The translations under genes were made by a program, and so were the position numbers. A DNA stretch of 64,000 nt. Origin: Macrophomina tecta. Taxonomy: Eukaryota > Ascomycota > Dothideomycetes > Botryosphaeriales > Botryosphaeriaceae. The stretch spans positions 1,550,001 through 1,614,000 of the forward strand of contig JAKSGN010000038.1 in NCBI GenBank assembly GCA_024180945.1, given 5' to 3'. Shown here piece by piece: positions 57,397 through 64,000 of the stretch. Positions within the stretch are counted from its first letter, which is position 1, and each line of letters starts with the position of its first letter. A model generated the notes under the pieces. That model ran no database searches. It was not told the DNA's origin and saw only the letters and a list, made by a program, of their open reading frames with translations.

Positions 57397-58968
57397 ATGG
57401 CGACAGTACCCCCGCCGCCCAGCAAACGCCAGAAAACGGCAGCCGCTGCCCGCGCCCGAGAGCAAGCAGAGCTCCCCTCAATCCCCTCCGGCAGCGTTCG
57501 TGTCAAATTCATAGACCAGGCCACCGGCAAGTCTGGCGATCTTCCCGTCGTGTCCGTTCCTCTCGAGCAAGCCCAGGTGAAGAACCTTGAAACGCTACTC
57601 AACACCCTACAAGGCAACGAGGATGCCGCAGACCGCATACCGTACCGCTTTTTCTACGCCGGTCAAGGAGGACAGGACATCAGGGAAGGCGAAAGAGGCG
57701 AGGCGCTGGGCGACGCTGCTGATCTGTGGAACGCCCTGATCAAGGATGGCAAGGCCACTACTGAGGAGGAGATCGTGTTGGCCTACGCTCCCCAGGCCGT
57801 CTTCAAGGTGCGTGCCGTCTCACGATGCGCCGCCGCGATTTCAGGTCATGGCCAGCCCATCCTGGCCACCCAATTTTCCCCTCAAAGCAGCTCTCGCATG
57901 GTCAGCGGCAGCGGAGATGGCACCGCCAGGATATGGGATTGCGATACCAACACTCCCGCCCACACCTTGAAGGGACACACCAGTTGGGTCTTGGTCGTCA
58001 GCTGGTCTCCCCCCGGAGATATCATTGCCACAGGCTCAATGGATAATACCGTGCGCTTGTGGAACCCCAAGAGTGGCGAGGCTCTGGGCGGGCCAATGAA
58101 GGGGCACACCAAATGGGTCACGAGCCTTGCGTGGGAGCCGTACCATCTGCAGGAGCCGGGCCGCCCACGCCTTGCTTCCTCATCCAAAGATGCTACAGTG
58201 CGCATTTGGGATGCTGTGGGGAGGAAGGCAGATATTGTACTTTCTGGCCACAAGGGTACCGTCAGCTGCGTCAAGTGGGGAGGTACTGGCTTGATTTACA
58301 CTGCATCGCATGATAAGACCATCAAGGTATGGAATGCCGCGGACGGAACCATGAGGCACACACTCAATTCGCACGCTCATTGGGTGAATCATCTGGCCCT
58401 ATCTACTGACTTTGTCCTCCGAACCGCCTTCCACGAACATGCTCCGCACGAAAAGCCGTCCACTGAAGAGGAGAGGCTAGCTTTTGCGAAGAAACGCTTC
58501 GAGAAAGCTGCCACCATCTCTGGCAAGATCGTTGAACGCCTGGTATCCGCCAGCGATGACTTCACTATGTATCTGTGGGAGCCATCCCTCAGCACAAAGC
58601 CGCTGGCAAGGTTACAAGGCCATCAGAAACAGGTCAATCATGTCACATTCTCACCAGATGGACTATACATTGCATCTGCCGCCTTCGACAACCATGTGAA
58701 GTTATGGAATGCCAATACTGGCGCCTTTATCACTACACTGCGCGGACATGTGGCGCCTGTTTACCAGTGTTGCTTTAGCCCAGACAGCCGACTGCTGGTT
58801 AGTGCAAGCAAAGATACAACGTTGAAGGCCTGGGATGTGAGGACCGGTAAAATTGCGAATGATCTGCCGGGGCACGAAGATGAGGTGTACGCCGTCGACT
58901 GGAGTCCGGACGGAAGGGGTGTTGGCAGTGGAGGAAAGGATAAGGCGGTGAGAATATGGAGGCACTAG
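57397..58968 (+). CDS. RSA4: Notchless/Rsa4-like WD40 ribosome-assembly factor
   Basis: Intronless, 523 residues, close to yeast Rsa4 (about 515). After a basic start (PPPPSKRQKT) comes the notchless N-terminal ubiquitin-like domain (VRVKFIDQATG...PYRFFYAGQ, residues about 30-135) that binds the MIDAS domain of the AAA ATPase Rea1/midasin. Eight WD40 repeats follow, with clear GH...WD/LW units such as GDGTARIWD, MDNTVRLWN, KDATVRIWD, HDKTIKVWN, SDDFTMYLWE, FDNHVKLWN, KDTTLKAWD and KDKAVRIW. An insertion of about 40 charged residues sits between repeats 4 and 5 (EHAPHEKPSTEEERLAFAKK), as in other notchless proteins. It acts in the nucleus in release of assembly factors from pre-60S particles. 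The ATG at 57397 is chosen because it starts the conserved N-terminus. Confidence 0.95.
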   Translation: MATVPPPPSKRQKTAAAARAREQAELPSIPSGSVRVKFIDQATGKSGDLPVVSVPLEQAQVKNLETLLNTLQGNEDAADRIPYRFFYAGQGGQDIREGERGEALGDAADLWNALIKDGKATTEEEIVLAYAPQAVFKVRAVSRCAAAISGHGQPILATQFSPQSSSRMVSGSGDGTARIWDCDTNTPAHTLKGHTSWVLVVSWSPPGDIIATGSMDNTVRLWNPKSGEALGGPMKGHTKWVTSLAWEPYHLQEPGRPRLASSSKDATVRIWDAVGRKADIVLSGHKGTVSCVKWGGTGLIYTASHDKTIKVWNAADGTMRHTLNSHAHWVNHLALSTDFVLRTAFHEHAPHEKPSTEEERLAFAKKRFEKAATISGKIVERLVSASDDFTMYLWEPSLSTKPLARLQGHQKQVNHVTFSPDGLYIASAAFDNHVKLWNANTGAFITTLRGHVAPVYQCCFSPDSRLLVSASKDTTLKAWDVRTGKIANDLPGHEDEVYAVDWSPDGRGVGSGGKDKAVRIWRH

Positions 58969-59166
58969 GGCTCTACCGGATTATATGAAAACGTTCCATA
59001 GGAAGCATGGCTACTCCAATGAAGAGATGGCAGCATGCATGACCATTTTGACACGGAGAATCGACCCAGGGACAGCATTCGATTAAAAGCTAAGCCGGAC
59101 TATTTGACAACCAGAGGTCCCGACGAACAAGCGACATGTTAAACCCCGCACGTAGGCATGTATCCA

Positions 59167-60391
59167 TCACTTCTTTTCATGGATAGGGAACTCATGTCCA
59201 GTGCCCTTCTTGTACTGGTGACGGATAGCATCGGCGATCTTCTTGTCTTTCATTTGTTCCCAGGCACTCTCATTGGATTGCGTGCCCTGCTTGAGAATAT
59301 GCTCCTGGAACTTGTCGATGGCTGCAATAATGATGATCAGTATAAGGTAGATGATGAGACGGACTAGTCCATATCAACAGGGGCAACAATTTTGCAAAGA
59401 AAAATGCTAGCTTACTCTTGTCGAGCAAATCCTCATTCTCCTCTGCTTTGCGTCCACCACCCATCTTCTCGTTAAGGTGGTCCTTCATCTTGTGGAGCGT
59501 TCCCTTCTCCTCTTCCTCTTTGCGTCGGCGCTCTTCCTCAGCCGCCTTACCAGTGATCTTATCCAAGAAGCTGGGCTTTTCCTGCTCTGACCTGCTGTGA
59601 CTGCGGCTCTTAGACTCCCTCTCATCATCCTTGCCTGTGATCTTGTCAAGGAAGCTAGACTTCTCTTCCTCTGACCTGCTGTGGCGGCGGCTTCTGGACT
59701 CCTTCTCGTCATCCTTGCCAGTGAGCTTATCTAGAAAGCTAGACTTTTCTTCTTCCGACCTGCTCTGGCGACGGCTCCTAGAGCCCCTCGACTCGGATCT
59801 GCTGTGGCGGCGGCTGGTCGATTCCTTTTCCTCATCGTCCTTGCCAGTAAGCTTGTCGAAGAAGCTGTGCTTCTCTTCTTCTTTGGTGTGACTGGGCCGA
59901 CGTTCCTTGGCTTCATCGTCATCATGATCCCTGTGCCTCAGCTTGTCGAAGAAGCTGGCATTCTCACGCTTCTCGCGCTCTATCCTCTCGCGCTCGAGAC
60001 GCTCCTCTTCTTCCCTGCGGCGACGCTCGGCTTCGCGCTTCCTTTCCTCGTCCTTGCCGGTGAGCTTGTCAAAGAAGCTAGCCTTCTCCTCCTTCTCCTC
60101 CTCCTTGTAGCGTCGATTCTCAGTCTCGGGGGATTCGTGCTTGTCGTCATCGTGGCCGGTCAGCTTGCTGAAGAAGCCACCTTCCTTCTTCTCTTCGTGT
60201 TCGGCGGCGGGATGATGCTTGGCTGAGTCGTGGGTTTCGCGACGGTCTTCGTCTTCGTGCTCATCGTCTTTGCCGCCGAACTTGTCGAAGAAATGCTTCT
60301 TTTCTTCTCTCTCTTTGTCGGTCTGGGTGGAAGAGTTCTCGTACTGGTGCTTCTCCTCCTCACCATGCTTGAACTTGTGAAGGAAGTCCAT
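59167..60391 (-). CDS. Highly charged FFDKLTGK-repeat protein of unknown function
   Basis: Minus-strand exons 60391-59416 and 59321-59167 give 376 residues; the 94-nt intron has GTAAGC and TGCAG. The protein is dominated by Lys, Glu, Asp, Arg and Ser. It contains about nine copies of a short aromatic/Lys motif, F(F/L)(D/S)K(L/I)TGKD, separated by 20-35 charged residues, with RS/SR-rich spacers in the middle and a long EEERRR helix near 130-160. The C-terminus is different and looks like a small folded module: DKTIDKFQEHILKQG, SNESAWEQMKDKKIADAIR and QYKKGTGHEFPIHEKK. No signal peptide or membrane segment. The composition suggests an intrinsically disordered, possibly stress-related or scaffold protein; repeat number may vary. 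I do not know its function. Confidence 0.85.
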
Positions 60392-61053
60392 TGCGGGCGA
60401 TTTCAGTGCAAAAGAGCAATCGAAGAATGGAAACGTGAGGGGGACTGGAGAAGTGCAGAGGTGCGGATGTGTCGGCGGGGGATTCGAGGGGAAATGGGTG
60501 AAAATGTAGAGGGCTTCGATGGACAGGGTCCCGACAAGGTGTCAGAGATTAAGTAGATGGAGGCCTATGGAAGGGCGTGACGTGTCCGCGCGAGTAATTT
60601 GGGGAGACATGGCGGAGCAACAGCGCAGGGCGACTTCCCCACGGCGCATGGCTCCTGGCTCAGCGAATGGAAGCGCGAGGGCTTGGCGGGCGCTCGGCGT
60701 GGCAGTGCAGAGCGGAGATGCAGCAAGCGGTCGGAGGGTCTTGATGAAGAAAGTGGAGCCATTGAGCGGTGCGGCGGTCTGTAGCGGGCTGGCGGTGAGC
60801 AACGGTGCAGAAGTCAGGACCCAGGGCTCGTTGCTCAAAACGGAATGACGTCGCGTCGGTAACGCACTAGCCGCAACGGGCTGGACCCTGAGTCGCCAGA
60901 TGCGCGCGCGGTCCCGTGCACCGCGCTCTTATGGATGCTGCGCGCGCGGGAGCGCCCGAGCGACGGCCTCGTGCCCGTCGCGCCATGCCGGACGACCGCC
61001 TCTCAACAACTTTTTCAGCCGCCGCTTAGACTTCCCCAGTGTCTTGCTGCGCC
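60392..61053. promoter_or_regulatory. Divergent intergenic region
   Basis: 662 bases between the head-to-head starts of the repeat protein and the CobW-like gene. It is GC-rich, with no recognised specific site. Confidence 0.45.
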
Positions 61054-62193
61054 ATGTCGCCCATTCCTATTACCGTCATCACCGGCTTCCTCGGCTCCGG
61101 CAAGACCACGCTGATTCTGAATCTGATTTCTCAGCTGCCGCCCGACTACAAGCTGGCCCTGCTCAAGAATGAGTTCGGCGACGTTGCCATCGACTCCCAG
61201 CTCGCTGCCTCTCAGGCTATCTCCGGCGTCCAGGAGCTCCTCAATGGCTGTATCTGCTGCAACCTGACCGGACAGCTCGGCGACGCCCTCGAAACCCTCC
61301 GCGCCACCGCCAACCCCGACCGCATTGTCATTGAGACAAGCGGGAGCGCTTTCCCGGCGACCTTGGCCATGGAAGTCAACCGCATCTCTCGCGAGACCGG
61401 CGCATTCGTGCTCGATGGCGTCCTGAGCGTCGTTGATGTTGAGAACTGGCAGGGCTACGAAGACACCAGCTACAGCGCCAAGGTGCAGGCCCAGTACACC
61501 GACCTGATCGTGCTGAATAAGAGCGAGCTCGTCAGTGAGCGCAGAGTCGAGGATGTTGAAGACATGATCAGAGACTTGGAGCTCGATGTACCCACACCCA
61601 TCGTGAAAAGCGCCAAGGGCCGCGTGGACAAGGACATAGTCTTCGGTTTGGATGCAAAACTGGCTCGCACAGATACCCATGCTCTGCACCATGACCATGA
61701 CCATAACCACTCGAACGAGGTCGAGGTATTGTCTGTGACCATGCCTGCTACGAGCTCCTCACGCGGCATCGACCTTGACAAGCTTGAAGCTCTACTTAAG
61801 GATTCGCCCAAAGATGAAATTTACCGTATCAAGGCCGTACTCTACGCCTCAACAGCTCCTAAATCTTCTGATGGGCAGCCCGCCTCTGTCTCGGGTTCTG
61901 CGTCTGGTGCAGGTAGGTACATTCTTAATTGGGCCTTCGGACGGTGGACATTTACCGCTGTATCCGCCGACTCGCCAAAGGAAACCCCGATCTCTTCAGG
62001 TAGTGCCACGCCTGCACCGACGAATTCTGGTGTCTCTACGCCGCAGCATGGCCCTCTGGATCCAGCGTTGCGAATGACGATCATCACTGCGCGCTATGAG
62101 TCTAACAAGTGGAAGAAGCGTATTGAGGCTGGAGAATTCCTTGCTCTGGAAGGCGACGTGTCTTCTGAGTTGCAAGTTGAGAAAGTTGCTTAA
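61054..62193 (+). CDS. CobW/COG0523-family GTPase, putative zinc or metal chaperone
   Basis: Intronless, 379 residues from ATG 61054 (an earlier in-frame GTG is not a likely start). The Walker A loop GFLGSGKTTLI lies at residues about 10-20. It is followed by KNEFGDVAIDSQL, the metal-binding CxCC motif of the family in NGCICCNLTGQL (about 70), Walker B-like IVIETSGSA, and the guanine-specificity motif LNKSEL (NKxD variant). A histidine-rich loop, HALHHDHDHNH, near residue 212 probably binds metal. The C-terminal CobW domain (RIKAVLYAS, RYILNWAFGRWTFTAV) carries a Ser/Pro-rich insertion. Relatives deliver zinc to client metalloproteins (ZNG1 type) or help in cobalamin metabolism; fungi lack the latter, so metal delivery in the cytosol is the better guess. 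Confidence 0.93.
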   Translation: MSPIPITVITGFLGSGKTTLILNLISQLPPDYKLALLKNEFGDVAIDSQLAASQAISGVQELLNGCICCNLTGQLGDALETLRATANPDRIVIETSGSAFPATLAMEVNRISRETGAFVLDGVLSVVDVENWQGYEDTSYSAKVQAQYTDLIVLNKSELVSERRVEDVEDMIRDLELDVPTPIVKSAKGRVDKDIVFGLDAKLARTDTHALHHDHDHNHSNEVEVLSVTMPATSSSRGIDLDKLEALLKDSPKDEIYRIKAVLYASTAPKSSDGQPASVSGSASGAGRYILNWAFGRWTFTAVSADSPKETPISSGSATPAPTNSGVSTPQHGPLDPALRMTIITARYESNKWKKRIEAGEFLALEGDVSSELQVEKVA

Positions 62194-63250
62194 TTGCGCG
62201 CGCATCCATGCCTTGGCCAACCAAGCTCGCCTTGAGGCGAGCTGTATTTTTCCAAACCGGCGCGTGGCGAGCAATCCAACAGCGTGGCTCTCAATTCTGG
62301 ACGAGCCTTGTACGAGTGGATTGCCTTCAACTTTTTTTTGTGTGTGAGGGGAGGACACATAACGGGCACATGTAGAGATTCGTAGAATAGAAGACGTACG
62401 CAGAGCTAATGGATCACTCCACTCAGAACTCTTGGTTCAGCAATTCAGACGTGTCACTGTCAGAGCCCTAGACATGTCAAGGTCAGAACAAACTAATGTA
62501 CTTTGCATTGCTAAACGAATTGGAGGACATATCGCGGCCAATTTTCACCTCCAATGCATAAGATAACAGCCACTTCACGGCAGCTGAAAGCGCCTGCCTT
62601 TTTTTTCTTTTTTTCTTTTTTTTTTTTTCAAAAAAGAAGTCTTGCAAACGCTGCGTGCCAAGAGGCACCAATACACAGGGCTGCAGCTTATACGTAACAC
62701 GGAGACTATATCCTTGTCACCATTAACTACAGACTCGGCCCCCTGGGCTTTCTTTTCATTAGCAGATGGTCCTGGCGGAAACAAAATCCTCAAAGGTCAA
62801 ATCCGCGCTGGAGCGAGTGCAGCATTATATGCAAGGTCCACAACACACCGTCGTGGTCTTGTGAGCCGACTGATGTAGTAAATTCATCGGCGGTGACGCT
62901 TCTCGAGTTACAATTGTCGGCCGTTCAGAAAAGGGGCAATACATCGTTGCTCTGTTGTCTTCTACAGTAATAAGGATAACCTCAGTGCTGCAGTCGCTTC
63001 ATCTGTCCCTGTCGACATTTGCTTGAATATCAGGGTGCTCAGTGACCGGAATTACATTTGCGGCCTCAAGTAAAGGGCTGGAGCAGACTTGGTCGTCTAC
63101 TGAATACGCCGACCGAAAGATGTGTCGATTACGAGTTCACAGAAGGTCTACATGAAGCAACGCTTGGAATGGTGGGAAACCAGTGATATCTATCTCTTGA
63201 TCCATAGGAGTTGATGTTATCACCCCCAACTGTGATCCCAAAACACCTTA
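62194..63250. other. Intergenic, nothing recognised
   Basis: Contains long pyrimidine runs at 62598-62631. No coding feature is supported up to the transposon end at 63251. Confidence 0.45.
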
Positions 63251-64000
63251 ACGTAATCAACAAGCGAGTCGCACACACAAGCGAGTCGCACACCTCCCAC
63301 CTCCATCTCAACTTTGTGGCTCGACTAACACCACAACAACTCATACAATTCAAATAAAACGTGGTATATAAATTCATTGAGACCTATGGCATGACCTCGT
63401 TTTATGATCAGAGGCATAGCACTTCATACAGGAAGGCAGAACACTACTTCTCAGCTGAGTGACGACCGTTGAAGTAGGAAGGTTTGGGGCTACTTCTGGC
63501 TGCTGTATGAGCTCCTGGGCCTCTGCCACTGTAAGAGTGGTTTCTTTTGATATCTGAGACCGCTTTGCAGCCTTTCTCCTTTTCTGTCTCTCATTTGCAG
63601 CCCTTAATTTCTCATTTTCGCTTGCCAGAAGCACAACACTGTGCATGGCCATCTGACAGCCTTTGACCAGCCGGTTCAACGCAGCATCTGTTGGAGTTGG
63701 AGGACTCTGGGTGCGACGCTTAAGGTAGCCCTTAATTACCTCAACCTGCTGTTCCAATTGCGCAACATTGTGAGGTGTTTCTGGATGCCAGGGGGCCTGC
63801 ATTGGCTCTGGAGGTGGTGTATTATGTATACGGATTTGCAACTTCGAGAGTACCCGATCTGGACCAAATGGAATCAGGCCTGCTGCTGCAAACCCACTCA
63901 AAATGTTGCCTTTTGAAAGCGCTTCGGCCCGTGCCTGCTTGAATATTGGTAGGAATTCAGCCTTGTCGATATGGTTGATACCAAGTCGGATCTGATCTGC
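63251..64000 (-). mobile_element. Pogo-like DNA transposon, partial (cut by window edge)
   Basis: After a TA at 63249-63250 the sequence ACGTAATCAACAAGCGAGTC begins, with two tandem AAGCGAGTCGCACAC units. This is the same layout as the end of the RIP-mutated element at 34942 (TA then ACGTACTTTATAAGCGAATT, also with tandem subunits). The transposase C-terminus follows on the minus strand. The other end lies beyond the window. Confidence 0.75.
63374..64000 (-). CDS. Pogo-type transposase, C-terminal part
   Basis: Open from the right window edge to the stop at 63374, 208 residues visible without internal stops. The sequence GINHIDKAEFLPIFKQARAE, SGFAAAGLIPFGPDRVLSKL, a PPTP-type linker (TQSPPTPTDAALNRLVKG), a basic helix (ERQKRRKAAKRSQISKE) and TLTVAEAQELIQQ are typical of the C-terminal tail of fungal pogo/Fot1 transposases, after the DDE domain. 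The last residues, CMKCYASDHKTRSCHRS, form a CCHC zinc knuckle. Base composition is normal and no RIP-type stop is present, so this copy is younger or escaped RIP. The start and catalytic residues lie outside the window. Confidence 0.85.
   Translation of the reverse strand, partial: ADQIRLGINHIDKAEFLPIFKQARAEALSKGNILSGFAAAGLIPFGPDRVLSKLQIRIHNTPPPEPMQAPWHPETPHNVAQLEQQVEVIKGYLKRRTQSPPTPTDAALNRLVKGCQMAMHSVVLLASENEKLRAANERQKRRKAAKRSQISKETTLTVAEAQELIQQPEVAPNLPTSTVVTQLRSSVLPSCMKCYASDHKTRSCHRSQ

Overview
The window is nuclear DNA of a filamentous ascomycete (Pezizomycotina, most likely a dothideomycete). The evidence is short GT-AG introns of about 45-80 nt with CTAAC/CTGAC branch sites just before the acceptor, a fungal cyanide hydratase, an intron-bearing histone H4, a fungal MSH4, and a 9.7-kb AT-rich block whose transposon reading frames are broken mainly at former Trp and Gln codons, as expected of repeat-induced point mutation (RIP). 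Gene models were read by eye. Exon junctions were placed from splice signals, frame and protein continuity, and each summed CDS length is a multiple of three.

Layout. 0.7-3.1 kb: coiled-coil protein with a C-terminal membrane anchor. 5.0-9.1 kb: cyanide hydratase, an NmrA/isoflavone-reductase-like protein and histone H4, the last two on the minus strand. 10.6-31 kb is an accessory-looking stretch: a 1,412-residue superfamily 1 helicase with a C-terminal zinc module and a repeat tract in frame just past its stop codon; two neighbouring related C2H2 zinc-finger genes; a tRNA-Lys(UUU) gene that folds perfectly only after three insertions are removed, plus a truncated relative; a cysteine-rich protein; a 1,155-residue SNF2-family ATPase; and a decayed SNF2 relic. 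32.0-34.0 kb: six-exon MFS transporter. 34-43.7 kb: a RIP-mutated transposon nest holding a pogo/Fot1-like DNA transposon (TA duplications, 42-bp identical inverted ends) and a LINE with zinc-knuckle, endonuclease, reverse transcriptase and RNase H remnants, with extra LINE 3' fragments and inverted flanking AT repeats.

44.4-45.0 kb is a broken CLIP-170-like fragment. From 46.7 kb ordinary genes resume: a single-pass membrane protein, a secreted CAP/PR-1 protein with a probable GPI anchor, a secreted GMC oxidoreductase, MSH4 (meiotic MutS homologue, minus strand) head to head with the notchless/RSA4 ribosome-assembly factor, a highly charged FFDKLTGK-repeat protein, and a CobW/COG0523 metal-chaperone GTPase. 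The right edge cuts a second pogo-type transposon, not visibly RIP-mutated, whose terminal sequence resembles that of the dead copy.

The most unusual item is the tRNA-Lys gene at 21,892-22,092. Two of its three insertions lie at non-canonical positions (anticodon stem, T-stem/T-loop junction) and carry spliceosomal signals (GTAAGT/GTAAGC, CTAA[T/C], AG). A second copy at 20,310 lacks one of them, which independently marks the insertion boundaries.
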